Positions 52,316 through 63,000 are shown, counted from the first letter of the stretch. The stretch is DNA of 64,000 nucleotides from Prosthecobacter dejongeii (GCF_014203045.1 NZ_JACHIF010000010.1:208972-272971), one strand, 5' to 3'. Made by a program: numbers and translations. The notes: generated by a model from the sequence alone, not told the origin.

Positions 52316-53566
52316 ATGCATCCTTCATCGCCACTCCATGCAGCCAGTCTGCAGGCTCATCCGGGGGCCTTGGCAAAACCAGATCCTCTGGTGCACCGGA
52401 TGGTCGTCTGGATCTGCGGCACCATTTTAGGGCTGCTCGCGGCAGATGTGGTCATCGGTCTCTACAATGCCGGGATCTCTCCGCTGAAACCCTCGCTTTA
52501 CACCGTGGTGGTGGTGGCGGGCTGCATCGGTCTCTCCGCTTTGAGTGGGATCCGTTTTGCACCCGTGAGTTTGCTGGTGCTGCTGCTGCCGGCAGTACGA
52601 TTGTTTGATGCCGCGCTGCTTTCACGCTCGGTCACGACTCTCCAGAATCAGGCGGGGATGGACCACCTGCGCATCATGCTGATCATCTTGGCCACGCTGG
52701 CTGTCTTATCCACCACTCCAGGCATGAATGCCGTAAGGTGGGCCGCCATCTTGGCCATCTTCATGACGACGGGATCTGAAGTCGCCGAAATGCTAGGCCT
52801 CGCCAAATTTTCCAGCATCAATGGCCGCTTCGCAGGCTTTAATAGTCATCCGAACTTCCCCCCCGTTTTGCTCTGCGAGATGCTGGGCATCACGTTTGCT
52901 TTATGTCGCAGTTTTAAGCTGAATTGCTTACTCATCGCGGTTTCTTTCGTGGGGGTGGCCCTTACCTATGGGCGCAGTGGCTTTGTGGTTTTGGCCCTCA
53001 TGTGCACCGTGTACATCCTCCAAAACGCTCGGCGAAATCTGCCCTTCCTTTTGCTCATGGCCGCCATCGCCATTCCTGCTGCAGGCGTCGGATTTGCCAT
53101 TCTTCAAAGCCGTACGGAACAGGGCGTGGTGAAGGATAAAAACACATCTGACCGCCTCCAGGCTATCTATGAACTGGACTTCGAAAAGCTAAAATCACCT
53201 GAACGAGCCCAGGACCTAGCGCACGGCTGGGAAGGTGTCATGCAAAAGCCTTTGTTAGGCCACGGCACGGGCGTTTCTGGTGTGCTCTACGCTCCGCATA
53301 ATGAATATGTCTCCATCTTGTTAGAGTTGGGCATCCCTGGGCTCCTGCTGTTTGTAGGCACCCTGGGGGCACTGGTCGTCCGCAGTTTCATGACCGGGGG
53401 AAAGGCGGGTTATCTGCTGTTTGCCATCATCGCTTATACCCCAGCGGGTCAGGGACGGATCGAGATGCCACATTACTATCTCGCGCTGGCAACTGCAGCC
53501 TTCATTCTATGGCCGCAACGTTTTCGCATCGTCGTGGCCACGCCCGCGTCTCCCGCCACCCCGTGA
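52316..53566 (+). CDS. O-antigen ligase/polymerase-like membrane protein
   Basis: This 416-residue membrane protein has about ten to twelve hydrophobic segments. The large periplasmic loop (about residues 265-330) contains DRLQAIYELDFEKLKS and a HGTGVSG element. A typical Wzy/O-antigen-ligase signature follows: HNEYVSILLELGIPGLLLFVGTL. These proteins polymerise or ligate lipid-linked oligosaccharides at the outer face of the inner membrane. It is 21 bp after the AsnB gene, so the operon encodes glycosyl transfer, amidation and polymerisation. A flippase (Wzx) and initiating transferase are absent from the window. Confidence 0.85.
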   Translation: MHPSSPLHAASLQAHPGALAKPDPLVHRMVVWICGTILGLLAADVVIGLYNAGISPLKPSLYTVVVVAGCIGLSALSGIRFAPVSLLVLLLPAVRLFDAALLSRSVTTLQNQAGMDHLRIMLIILATLAVLSTTPGMNAVRWAAILAIFMTTGSEVAEMLGLAKFSSINGRFAGFNSHPNFPPVLLCEMLGITFALCRSFKLNCLLIAVSFVGVALTYGRSGFVVLALMCTVYILQNARRNLPFLLLMAAIAIPAAGVGFAILQSRTEQGVVKDKNTSDRLQAIYELDFEKLKSPERAQDLAHGWEGVMQKPLLGHGTGVSGVLYAPHNEYVSILLELGIPGLLLFVGTLGALVVRSFMTGGKAGYLLFAIIAYTPAGQGRIEMPHYYLALATAAFILWPQRFRIVVATPASPATP

Positions 53567-53699
53567 GGTGACATCTGCAACCTTGCATGCGGGGGGCTTA
53601 CGCGGCGAATTTGGCCTCTTTCTTAGGTTTACCGGCGTATCCACAAAACTCCAATCCGCCATTCGACAATTTCCGCTTTTCCAGCTAGCCTCCCCCTCC

Positions 53700-54110
53700 A
53701 TGAACGCCGCTATCGATCCGATCATCGCCTCCCACATTGAAGCTCTGTGCGCCGCTATCGCCGCAGATCCTGAAGTGCAGGCTGCCCGTAACCAAGCCGA
53801 AACTTTCTTGGCTGATGAAGGTGCAGTCTCTCTTTACCGTGATGTGATGACCCTGGGCCGCAGCCTGGAGCAGCGTCACCGCAGCGGGGCGGAGATGGAG
53901 CCCGCCGAAGTCAGCCGTTTTCAGGCGCTACAAGACCAGGCTGATGGCAATGAAGTGATCCAGAGCTTCATGGCTGCCCAGGACTTGCTGCAAGATGTGG
54001 CTAACAAAGTGAATGGTTTTGTTACCAAGACTCTGGAAAAAGGCCGGGTGCCGACTCACGACGAAGTCTTTGGCCAAGCTGGTTGTGGCGAAGGCTGCGG
54101 CTGCCATTGA
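53700..54110 (+). CDS. YlbF/YmcA-family protein with Cys-rich tail
   Basis: The ATG at 53700 starts the 136-residue protein. About 100 residues of helix follow the YlbF pattern (ALCAAIAADPEVQAARNQAETFL; RFQALQDQADGNEVIQSFM; AQDLLQDVANKVNGFVTK). Family members in Bacillus form the YlbF-YmcA-YaaT complex, which binds iron-sulfur clusters and guides RNase Y. The unusual C-terminus is CGEGCGCH, three cysteines and a histidine in eight residues, a plausible metal or cluster ligand set. No YmcA or YaaT homologue is in the window. It is flanked by the O-antigen polymerase and an ABC ATPase on the same strand. Confidence 0.8.
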   Translation: MNAAIDPIIASHIEALCAAIAADPEVQAARNQAETFLADEGAVSLYRDVMTLGRSLEQRHRSGAEMEPAEVSRFQALQDQADGNEVIQSFMAAQDLLQDVANKVNGFVTKTLEKGRVPTHDEVFGQAGCGEGCGCH

Positions 54111-54175
54111 GTCCTGCACGATTCTTCCAGTGCTCAGGGTGCTGCCTCTACTGATCTCCTGAGCACTGATTCCCC

Positions 54176-54889
54176 ATGCCTCCCTCCGCTCCCATTTTTG
54201 AGGCCCGTGCCCTGCGGAAAGTTTACCATACTGGTGAGCTGGACGTGGTGGCGCTACATGGAGTGGATATCCAATTTCACTCCAGTGAATTGGTCGTCCT
54301 ACTGGGGGCTTCGGGCAGTGGCAAATCCACCTTGCTGAATATCCTGGGTGGACTGGATACACCGACCAGTGGCCAGCTACGCTACAAGGGCTGGGATCTC
54401 ACCGGAGGCGACGAGCGCACGCTGACGCTCTTCCGGCGAAACTGCGTGGGCTTTGTCTTCCAGTTTTACAATCTCATCCCCAGCCTCACGGCCCGGGAAA
54501 ATGTGGCGCTGATCACAGACATTTCGCGGGACCCCATGAAGCCGGAGGAAGCCCTGGCCTTGGTAAATTTGCAGCACCGCATGGATCATTTCCCCTCCCA
54601 GCTCAGTGGAGGCGAACAGCAACGCGTGGCCATTGCCCGCGCGATTGCGAAGAAGCCAGAGGTTTTACTCTGCGATGAACCCACCGGAGCGCTGGATGTG
54701 AATACGGGCATTGCCGTGCTGGAAGCTGTGGAGCGTATCAATCGCGAGCTCGGCACCCTAACGGTCATCATTACCCACAATGCGGACATGGCAGGGATGG
54801 CGGATCGCGTGCTACATCTCAAAGATGGGCAGATTGTGAAATCTCATCACAATGAAACGCGGGTGCCTGTGACCAGCCTGAAGTGGTAA
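54176..54889 (+). CDS. MacB/LolD-type ABC transporter ATP-binding protein without partner permease
   Basis: The 237-residue ATPase has Walker [17 protein letters not shown]-loop [18 protein letters not shown], signature [15 protein letters not shown], Walker [13 protein letters not shown] and H-loop VIITHN. The Q-loop and signature sequence are typical of the MacB/LolD/FtsE group, whose partners are FtsX-like permeases with a large periplasmic domain. No permease gene follows: the next gene is on the opposite strand. The ATPase may work with a permease encoded elsewhere. It lies 65 bp after the YlbF gene. Confidence 0.93.
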   Translation: MPPSAPIFEARALRKVYHTGELDVVALHGVDIQFHSSELVVLLGASGSGKSTLLNILGGLDTPTSGQLRYKGWDLTGGDERTLTLFRRNCVGFVFQFYNLIPSLTARENVALITDISRDPMKPEEALALVNLQHRMDHFPSQLSGGEQQRVAIARAIAKKPEVLLCDEPTGALDVNTGIAVLEAVERINRELGTLTVIITHNADMAGMADRVLHLKDGQIVKSHHNETRVPVTSLKW

Positions 54890-54922
54890 AAAGTAGGCCT
54901 CACGCTAGCCGAGCCTGAGGCC
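54889..54922 (-). terminator. Probable terminator of the MFS transporter gene
   Basis: GGCCTCA (54896-54902) pairs with TGAGGCC (54916-54922), giving a 7-bp stem with a 13-base loop. Read on the minus strand it is followed by TACTTTTTACC. It overlaps the last codons of the MFS gene. Confidence 0.45.
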
Positions 54923-56117
54923 GCCAAAGCCACCTCATGGCGAAGACGCCGATCCATGGCGCAAGCCCCGCGATGACCAACCCCAGGTCGTAGGAACCTG
55001 TGCTATCGGCCAATTTGCCGAACCAACGATGCAGCGGCGAGGTAATGACCCAGACCCAAAAACTGAGCAATCCGGTCAGGCGACCCACGTGCTCTTCTGA
55101 CAATTCCTGTACAAAGGTGTAGTAGCAGGGAAAAAGGGCCAAAGCTCCTGCGCCGATGAGCAACAGCACGCCGAGCAATAACCATCCCTGCCCCAGCCAG
55201 GGTAAGGCCACGCTGAGAGAGGTGAGTCCACAAGCAGCGGCATACACCCAGCGCCGTGATTGGTGCGGTGAACAATGGAATCGCCGCACGAGCCAAAGCG
55301 AGGCCACCCCCGCCATGACACAGCCGACATCGGTGGAGATGTAATAGAGCGAATTAAAATTCAGCGCCTCGCTCTCCGCATAGCCACGTCCCGTTTGCAA
55401 AAACTTCATCATCCAAACTCGGTACATGTGCCACACAGTCTGCGTGCCTGTGATCAGTAGAGCCAGTGCCCAAAAGCTAGGACTGATAAGGATGCTGCCC
55501 AGATTCACAGGGGCCACTGTCACTGCACGGGCAGGCACATCCAGATCCCGAGGCCGCAGCATGAGGAACCATGCCACCACCCATAGCAGCCCAGATGCCC
55601 CCACCACGACAAAGGCAGATCTCCAGGAACCAAGATCCTCTGTCATCAAAAGCATCATCACCTGAGGAGTGATGATAGCCCCAATGGAGGCCCCACTCTG
55701 CAAGACACTGTTACCCATGGTCCGATCTTTTTCTGTCAGGACAGCAAAGGTCGTCTTTAACGCACACGGCCAGTGCCCTGCCTCAAAAAAACCCAGCAAG
55801 GTGCGGCAAACCAGCAGTCCCGTGTAATCCTGGGTCCAGCCGGACAGCATGCCCATCAGCGACCAACCTGCGAGCACGCAAGGGTACAACCAGTAGATGC
55901 GAATGCGATCCGCCAGGAAACCAAAGACCAACGACCCTGCGGCAAAGGCCCAACCAAAAGTGAGTTCCAAATTGCCATACTGCTCATCATTCAGGCCGAA
56001 CTCCTGAGTCACACGAACGGAGGCGTTCGCCAGCGTGACGCGGTCCATGTAATTGATTGTCGTGGCAAGCAAAAGCAGGCCTGTGATCCACCATTTCCAG
56101 TAAGGGGAGCGTGTCAT
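54900..56117 (-). CDS. MFS transporter, anion:cation symporter-like (ExuT/GudP group)
   Basis: Twelve membrane segments are visible in 405 residues. The start TTINYMDRVTLANASVRVTQEFGLNDEQYGNLELTFGWAFA in pattern is characteristic of the anion:cation symporter subgroup of the MFS, with the INYMDR motif at the end of helix 1. GFFEAGHWPCALK and SVLQSGASIGAIITPQ match helix 4 and helix 5 of hexuronate and sugar-acid transporters. It probably imports a carboxylated sugar or similar anion. The creatininase-family gene lies 6 bp upstream on the same strand, so the two are almost certainly co-transcribed and may handle the same compound. Confidence 0.88.
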   Translation of the reverse strand: MTRSPYWKWWITGLLLLATTINYMDRVTLANASVRVTQEFGLNDEQYGNLELTFGWAFAAGSLVFGFLADRIRIYWLYPCVLAGWSLMGMLSGWTQDYTGLLVCRTLLGFFEAGHWPCALKTTFAVLTEKDRTMGNSVLQSGASIGAIITPQVMMLLMTEDLGSWRSAFVVVGASGLLWVVAWFLMLRPRDLDVPARAVTVAPVNLGSILISPSFWALALLITGTQTVWHMYRVWMMKFLQTGRGYAESEALNFNSLYYISTDVGCVMAGVASLWLVRRFHCSPHQSRRWVYAAACGLTSLSVALPWLGQGWLLLGVLLLIGAGALALFPCYYTFVQELSEEHVGRLTGLLSFWVWVITSPLHRWFGKLADSTGSYDLGLVIAGLAPWIGVFAMRWLWRPQARLA

Positions 56118-56123
56118 AAATCA

Positions 56124-56882
56124 TCAACCATCCCAGCTTTTTCCGTTCCAAAGAAGCATGCGTCGCAGCAGCGCCACGACATCTCGGGTGAAGCCCTGGA
56201 ACAATGCCTCTCCCTTTTCTGCAGTCGCTTGAGTGGGATCTCCCACGTGTCCGGGAGCAGAGCGATCCTGCATGATCCAGCCGCGCGCTGCAGGCTCAAA
56301 GCTATTGCCAAAGGGCACATCCGTTACGCCGTCCAAAGGCTTCACTAAATGCGGAGCGAGCCTCAAGACCATGGATGTTTCCCACTCACAGGCATGCCCC
56401 ATGACTTTTTGCCCCAGTTCAGGGTGCGTAGTGCCCGCGTCTGGACTCAGGCTCCAGTAAGTGGCAAAAAGAAGGAGTAAATCATCCCGCTGGCGATGCC
56501 GCTGACGCACCTCAAACACCGCCTGTTTTCCTGGCACATCATTGCCCCCATGACCATTGAGGAGGATCAGGCGACGGAAACCGTGAGCGATAAAGTTTTC
56601 TAGAAGGCCCACAAGCAAGTCCAGATACACGCGTGGCTCTGCGGAAAGAGTGCCAGGAAAGTCCAGATGATGATGCGAATTACCCAGCCACTGCAACGGG
56701 GCAAACAGGACCTCATTTCCTAGTTCTAGCTCTGCCCGTCGCGCGATCTCCCCCATCAATAAAGAGTCTGTAAAAAGCGGCATGTGCCTGCCATGTTGCT
56801 CCAGCGCCGCGATGGGAAACACGACGGGCGTGTTTTTATCGAGAGTGGCAATTTCTGGCCAAGTCAGATCTGTGAGCTGCAT
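56124..56882 (-). CDS. Creatininase family amidohydrolase
   Basis: I start at the ATG at 56882 (QLTDLTWPEIATLD); an in-frame ATG at 56972 adds 30 residues without family character. The signature ALEQHGRHMPLFTDSLL holds the first metal ligands (Glu, His and Asp), and GNSHHHLDFPGTL and LNGHGGND the remaining ones. VMGHACEWETSMVL has the late conserved Glu. The family includes creatinine amidohydrolase, MftE peptidase and formamide hydrolases. The substrate is not known. It begins a two-gene operon with an MFS sugar-acid-type transporter. Confidence 0.9.
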   Translation of the reverse strand: MQLTDLTWPEIATLDKNTPVVFPIAALEQHGRHMPLFTDSLLMGEIARRAELELGNEVLFAPLQWLGNSHHHLDFPGTLSAEPRVYLDLLVGLLENFIAHGFRRLILLNGHGGNDVPGKQAVFEVRQRHRQRDDLLLLFATYWSLSPDAGTTHPELGQKVMGHACEWETSMVLRLAPHLVKPLDGVTDVPFGNSFEPAARGWIMQDRSAPGHVGDPTQATAEKGEALFQGFTRDVVALLRRMLLWNGKSWDG

Positions 56883-57050
56883 GTGGAGATTTTTTACAAC
56901 GGTGCTCGAAACCCATTTTGCTAAAATGCAGACATTCGTATCACAAATGATCGCAATTGGTTTGAATAACAAAAAACAGGCTCAACTTGAATAATTCGTG
57001 CGAAGTGCATGTGTCTTTCTGCACGATTTGAGTCCAATTTCTCTTTCGCC

Positions 57051-58640
57051 ATGCCCCCGACAGCTCCGTGTCATCATTCCGAATACTTCCTCACTCGCAT
57101 ACTTTGGGGAATTTGCAGCCTCGTCCTCCTTGCCTCATGCACGGGCCATTCAGCCCGACAAACACCCGTGCCGACTTCCTTTTTGGCAGATCAAGAAACC
57201 ATTGCTCAGGCGACGAAGAAACGCACCGTGCGCCGTGAAGGGACCTCCGGCTTTGAAATGATGGCCGATGGCAAAGAGGCTTATTTGGCACGCTTAGCGG
57301 TAGTCGAATCTGCCCGAAAGACCCTGGATTTCCAATATTTCATCTGGGCGGATGACGTGTGTGGCACAGTGTTCGCGGATCGCCTGCTGGCAGCAGCAGA
57401 CCGGGGCGTGAAAGTGCGCATGCTGCTGGACATCACCCATGGTGCTCAGAGTGAAGTGAAGTCTGCCACCCTGGCCGCACATCCCAACATTGAGATCGCG
57501 TTCTTTAACCCCATGACAGCGCTGAAGGGGATCTTTGCAGGCAATCCTATTCCCTTGATTGGTGAGATTGATCGCATGCAGAGCCGCATGCATAACAAAA
57601 TCCTCATCGCCGACAAAAAATTACTCATCGGTGGAGGGCGTAATTTGGCAGACACCTATTTCGGCGTGGATCGAAAGCACAACATGAGGGATCTGGACTT
57701 CATCGCCCAAGGTCCAGTGGTGAATGCCGCCACCCAGTCGTTTAATCTTTATTGGAACTCCCCGCTCACTCGCAAAGGAGATCGCACCAAACTCACCGCT
57801 AAGGATCAAGATAAGCTGCAAGACATGCGGCAGAACATTGACCGCAAAAAGGGCCACTTGGCCCGTCATCACAGCTATGCTTACCCCATCACCCTCGCCC
57901 GTGAGGATGCCCGAAAAATCTTGGATGAACTCTCTGACCGGATGGTGTGGGCTGAGTATGAATTCATCGCCGATCCGCCTGAACGCATGCTTCGCAAGGG
58001 TAAAGTAGCCTCCCCCGTTTGGCGGACGGTGGAAGATGCCATCGAAGGCTCCCAAAAGGAGGTGATCATGCATGCCGCCTATCTCATTCCCCAAGAGGAA
58101 ACTTTGGCCTTACTCCAAGAAACGGCCAAGCGCGGTGTGAACATCCGACTGCTCACCAATTCACTAGCCTCCATAGATGGCCTGCTTGCCATGACAGGTA
58201 TTGCCAATCGGAGAAAGGAAGTGCTCGAAACAGGAGCTGCCTATTACGAATTGAACGCCCGCGCCCCTGCCCGCAAAGACTACCTCCACACGCCAAAGCC
58301 TACCCTTCTGGGTATGCATACCAAGGGACTTGTGGTGGATAATCGAATCTCCTTTATCGGCTCATACAACATGGATCCGCGCTCCAAGTACATCAACACG
58401 GAGACAGGCGTGATTATCAATAGCCCCACCTTTGCCGCACGACTGAAAAACTACCTCATGGAGGACCTCCAACCGGAGAACTGCTGGCAAGTCAATCAGG
58501 AGAAAAACAATCGCCTGACATGGAAAGGCAAAACTCAGCACGGGCAGCCCATCACTCATCGTGCAGACCCTGAGGTTCCGATCAAAAAACGTGTCTCCTA
58601 CTGGCTACTCACTCATTTACCGTGGGAGAATTTACTCTAA
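57051..58640 (+). CDS. Phospholipase D-like / cardiolipin-synthase-type lipoprotein
   Basis: The ATG at 57051 gives a signal with the lipobox LLASC (ILWGICSLVLLASCTGH); an upstream in-frame ATG at 57009 is less likely. Two HKD motifs mark a PLD enzyme: MHNKILIADKKLLIGGG (near residue 180) and MHTKGLVVDNRISFIGS (near residue 425). This 529-residue architecture fits the PLD-family cardiolipin synthases and transphosphatidylases. It would act at the periplasmic face on phospholipids. It is divergent from the creatininase gene with about 170 bp between starts. Confidence 0.9.
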   Translation: MPPTAPCHHSEYFLTRILWGICSLVLLASCTGHSARQTPVPTSFLADQETIAQATKKRTVRREGTSGFEMMADGKEAYLARLAVVESARKTLDFQYFIWADDVCGTVFADRLLAAADRGVKVRMLLDITHGAQSEVKSATLAAHPNIEIAFFNPMTALKGIFAGNPIPLIGEIDRMQSRMHNKILIADKKLLIGGGRNLADTYFGVDRKHNMRDLDFIAQGPVVNAATQSFNLYWNSPLTRKGDRTKLTAKDQDKLQDMRQNIDRKKGHLARHHSYAYPITLAREDARKILDELSDRMVWAEYEFIADPPERMLRKGKVASPVWRTVEDAIEGSQKEVIMHAAYLIPQEETLALLQETAKRGVNIRLLTNSLASIDGLLAMTGIANRRKEVLETGAAYYELNARAPARKDYLHTPKPTLLGMHTKGLVVDNRISFIGSYNMDPRSKYINTETGVIINSPTFAARLKNYLMEDLQPENCWQVNQEKNNRLTWKGKTQHGQPITHRADPEVPIKKRVSYWLLTHLPWENLL

Positions 58641-58646
58641 CATTCG

Positions 58647-60074
58647 TTAGGCCAGCAGCCCCTTCACTACATGACCGTGGACATCGGTGAGACGGTAACG
58701 ACGCCCCTGAAACTTGTAGGTGAGCCTTTCGTGATCAATGCCCAAAAGATGCAGTAAAGTGGCGTGAAAATCATGGATATGGACACCGTCCTTAGCGACG
58801 TTGTAGCCAAATTCATCCGTTTCGCCATAGACACTGCCAGGCTTGATTCCACCACCTGCCATCCAGGCCGTGAAACAGCGCGGATGATGGTCGCGACCAA
58901 AATTGGCGCTGATTTTCCCCTGACAATAATTGGTTCGGCCAAATTCCCCTCCCCACACCACAAGGGTGTCATCCAGAAGCCCGCGCTGTTTCAGGTCTTT
59001 GATGAGCGCAGCGGAGGCTTGATCCGTCTCTTTGGCCAGTTTAGGCAGATTCCCAGGCAGGCCGCCGTGATGATCCCAGTCTTGGTGATAAAGTTGGATA
59101 AACCGCACCCCGCGTTCCGCTAAACGGCGCGCTTGAAGGCAGTTGGCCGCAAAGGTACCCGGGGTTCTCACATCCGGCCCATACATGTCCAAGATGGACT
59201 GGGGCTCATCCTCGATACCCGTCGCCTCAGGAATGCTGCTCTGCATGCGATAAGCCATTTCATAGTGGTCAATGCGGCTAGAGATTTCCACATCCGGTGT
59301 GCCTGCAAACTGATGCTCATGCAGCTCCCGCAGACGGTCCAGCATCATCCGTCGGCTACCCGCGCTGACCCCTTCGGGATTGCCCAAATACAACACGGGA
59401 TCTTTCGCTGCACGAAATAATACCCCCTGATGTTTCGTGGGTAGAAACCCAGTGCCCCAAAGATGGGCACCTAGCGGCTGGCCACCTTTACCTTTGGTGA
59501 TCAGCACTGTGAATGACGGTAAATTTTCATTCTGCGCACCTAATCCGTAGCTTAACCAAGCCCCCATACTGGGGCGTCCCGCGATCTGAGAACCCGTCTG
59601 AAAAAAGGTCACACCAGGTCCATGATTGATGCTCTCCGTAAACATCGAACGCACCACACAGATGTCATCGGCAATAGAGGCTGTGTGAGGCAGCAAGTCA
59701 CTGTACCACCCACCTGCCTGACCATGCTGAGTAAATTTAAATGGCGATCCCACCATGGGAATCGAGCTTTGATTTCCCGACATGCCCGTCAGTCGCTGCG
59801 TGCCGCGCACACTGTCTGGCAATTGCTCACCATGCCGTTGGTTGAGCAAGGGCTTATAGTCATACAGATCCAGATGTGAAGGCCCGCCGGACATGAAGAG
59901 ATAAATGATCCGCTTGGCCTTAGGAGCAGCATGCGGAGCCCCTAGGATACCTGCATCCGCAGCTTGGGCCTGCTCTTTACTCAGCATTTCAGCCAGGGCC
60001 ACACCGCCTAGGCCCATGCCAAAACGATTCAGTAGGGTACGGCGATTCATCAAGGGTGAAGGAACGGTGTTCAT
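58647..60074 (-). CDS. DUF1501 domain protein (Tat-exported)
   Basis: The 475-residue protein starts with MNRRTLLNRFGMGLGGVALAEML, whose twin-arginine (RRTLL) signal predicts Tat export. The DUF1501 body contains IIYLFMSGGPSHLDLYDYKP, GSQIAGRPSMGAWLSYGLG, FIQLYHQDWDHHGGL and VVWGGEFGRTNY, then GRDHHPRCFTAWMAGGGI. The fold is sulfatase/alkaline-phosphatase-like, and these residues resemble metal ligands. DUF1501 genes are nearly always paired with a DUF1549/DUF1553 cytochrome gene, as here, and are abundant in Planctomycetota and Verrucomicrobiota. Function is undefined. It overlaps the upstream gene by four bases (ATGA). Confidence 0.93.
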   Translation of the reverse strand: MNTVPSPLMNRRTLLNRFGMGLGGVALAEMLSKEQAQAADAGILGAPHAAPKAKRIIYLFMSGGPSHLDLYDYKPLLNQRHGEQLPDSVRGTQRLTGMSGNQSSIPMVGSPFKFTQHGQAGGWYSDLLPHTASIADDICVVRSMFTESINHGPGVTFFQTGSQIAGRPSMGAWLSYGLGAQNENLPSFTVLITKGKGGQPLGAHLWGTGFLPTKHQGVLFRAAKDPVLYLGNPEGVSAGSRRMMLDRLRELHEHQFAGTPDVEISSRIDHYEMAYRMQSSIPEATGIEDEPQSILDMYGPDVRTPGTFAANCLQARRLAERGVRFIQLYHQDWDHHGGLPGNLPKLAKETDQASAALIKDLKQRGLLDDTLVVWGGEFGRTNYCQGKISANFGRDHHPRCFTAWMAGGGIKPGSVYGETDEFGYNVAKDGVHIHDFHATLLHLLGIDHERLTYKFQGRRYRLTDVHGHVVKGLLA

Positions 60075-63000
60075 CGTTTCACAACGGCTGCGTCATGGTT
60101 TAAAAGAGCCTGCGCCATTACGGTGGCCGCAGCTGTCGCGGCCACTGGTAAAGCTTCATCTTTGGGGGCGTGCCCTGTCTGGATCAGAGCCACAGCCGAT
60201 TTTGGGTTTAACTGAAAGTGTTTCAACTGCTCTTCATAAAGGCGCGTGCAAATGTTCACCTCTGCTGCATCCGGGAGACGGCTCAGGCAGCGCAAGAAAC
60301 CGTACTCGATCATCTTTGCCACATCCTCCCGGCATTCACGCACCATCCCTTCCCCCAGCACACGCGCGGCTTCGACATACTGTGTGCCATTGAGCAAAAT
60401 CAGAGCCTGCAGAGGGCTGTCGGTGCGTTCTCTTTTGGCTGAACAAACCGCCCGCCGAGGTGCATCGAAGGCTACCATCGCCGGAGGCGGACTGGTTCGC
60501 TGCCAAGTAGTGTATAGACTGCGACGGTAAACACTGCCATCTTCTGCCACTTTCGCCGGCTTAAAAGCCTCCGCCATCTCATAAGGATTCACCGGTGGGC
60601 CGCCGATCTGGGCTTTTAACAAACCGGCACTGGCAAGGGCATTGTCACGGATCATCTCCGCAGGCAGGCGAAACCGCGCGCCACGTGCTAACCATTGGTT
60701 CTCCGGGTCATCAGCCATCGTTGCGGCATCGGCCAGACTGCGTTGCTGATAAACATCACTGGAGACGATTTCTTGGACCAGCGCCTTCATATCCCAGCCG
60801 GTTTCGATCAACCGCAATGCAAGGTAGTCGAGCAACTCTGGGTAAAGCGGTTTTTCTCCTTGGCTTCCAAAGTCCTCACTGGTCTTTACCAATCCCCGGC
60901 CAAACAAACTTTGCCATAAGCGATTCACTGTCACACGAGCAGTCAAAGGATGATCCGGCGCGGTCAACCAGCGGGCCAGGCCCAGGCGGTTCAGAGGGGC
61001 GTCTTTGGGAAAAGGCGATAGGAAGGCGGGAGTCACAGGCGGAGCGACCTCCCCACGTTTGTCATACTCCCCACGAAACAAAACATACGCAGCTTTGGGT
61101 TGGGGCAGCTCCTCCATCACCATGATCTCTTTTTGAGAATCGCTAAACGCCGTCAACTGGGCACGCGCCGCCTGAAGCTTGGTCAACAAGGGATTCAGAG
61201 CAGTGTTTGAACTTTGAGAAACATCACGATCAAACACTCGCAACTCATCTACCCAGCCGTCTTTGAAACCACGATCTCGAAAGCGTTCGCCAAGGCTAAT
61301 ATTGTCCCCGCCTCCCCCAGTGATGTCACGCGTCAGGTGGTCTCGAATAATTTCGACCTCTGCCCGCTTTCCATTCACATACAGGCGCAGGCCAGCAGCC
61401 CGGCTGCTGCCGTCGTTGGTCACCACCACATGCACCCATTCGTTGAGAGGCAGTTCCTCCATCGCACGAATGGAAATGGCATCACCCGGCCAAAAATGAA
61501 TGAGCGACCACTTCAGCTTCCCCTCTTCAATCAATAGCTCATACCCTCGGCTGGCGGCATCTGTCCAGGCACGCGAGCGGTGCATGACCACGGCCCGCTC
61601 TTTCACATCGGGCGTCTTCATCCACAAAGACACACTGAAGGGATCATGCCGATGAAAATTGCCGACCGGAGTCTCCACCGGATCATCACCGGAGAACTGG
61701 ATAGCCTTGCCCAGACGTCCCTCGACAAGCTTGTTTCCACCCTTCAAGATGGCCGCAGGATCTACCACTTTGTCTTTCGGATCTTTCGTGACAGGCGAGG
61801 GATGCAGCGCATCGGCTAACTTATTTTTGTCCAAAACATCAAATGTGAAATGAGCGATCTGTCCCTCTGAATTTGGCGGCACACCATCTGGCCAATCAAG
61901 GGTAGTTAGACCTTCGCCCGCCACCTTTCCTTGCACCTCCATTAGTTGCCGTTCGAGTTCGGTGATTTTCTTTTGAAGTTCACGCTTCTGCTTTTTCTGC
62001 CCTTCATCCATCAGCTTGAAGGCTGGTGTGGGCGCTGATTGCGTGAAATAGGAATACAGACCCGCCTCGTCAATGTTCTGAAGAAAGGCTGATAAACCAT
62101 AGTACTCGGTCTGTTTGATGGGATCATATTTATGATCATGACAGCGAGAGCACTCAAACGTCAGTCCCAGGAATGCCGTGGCGAAAGTCTGCACACGATC
62201 CGCCACATACTCGATGCGGTATTCCTCCTCCACAGAGCCTCCCTCAGCCTCTTGCTGATGCAGGCGGTTAAAAGCCGTCGCTAAAATCTGCTTATCTGTC
62301 GCATTTGGAAGAAGATCACCCGCCACCTGCCAGGTGATGAACTGATCAAACGGAAGGTTCTGATTGAATGCCTCAATCACCCAGTCACGCCACATCCACA
62401 CCTCCCGCAGGCGATCCACCTGGAATCCGTAGCTATCGGCATAGCGCGCCACGTCCAGCCAGTCCACCGCCATGCGCTCCCCATAGGCGGGCGAAGCGAG
62501 GAGTCTAGTCACGAGGGCCTCATAAGCATGATTTTGAGAATCCGCCGTCAATGCCAAAACCTCTTCTGCGGAAGGCGGTAGGCCCGTCAGGTCAAAACTG
62601 ACACGTCGTAGCAGCGTGGCCGCATCCGCTTTGGGTTGCAGCCTCAGCCCTCGCGATTTGAGTCCTTCAGTAACGATGTAATCGATCGGCCCCTTTGCCC
62701 CAGCAGTTTTGGCCTCCGCCTTCCAGCGAGGCATCTCATTCAGATCTGGGGCGATGAAACTCCAGTGCTTTTGATACTCTGCGCCTTCATTCACCCACTG
62801 CTTCAACTTGGCAATTTCACTTTCAGTTAGGCGCCCCAGTTTGGATTCAGGTGGCGGCATCACTTCATCTTCGTCATGAGACAGCACACGCTCCATGATT
62901 AGGCTTTTCAGCGCATCCCCTGGCACGATGTGGCCATCGGCGACGGCGGCAGCACGTTCATCCAGGCGCAGATCCCCTTTTCGCGTTTTAGGGTCAAAGC

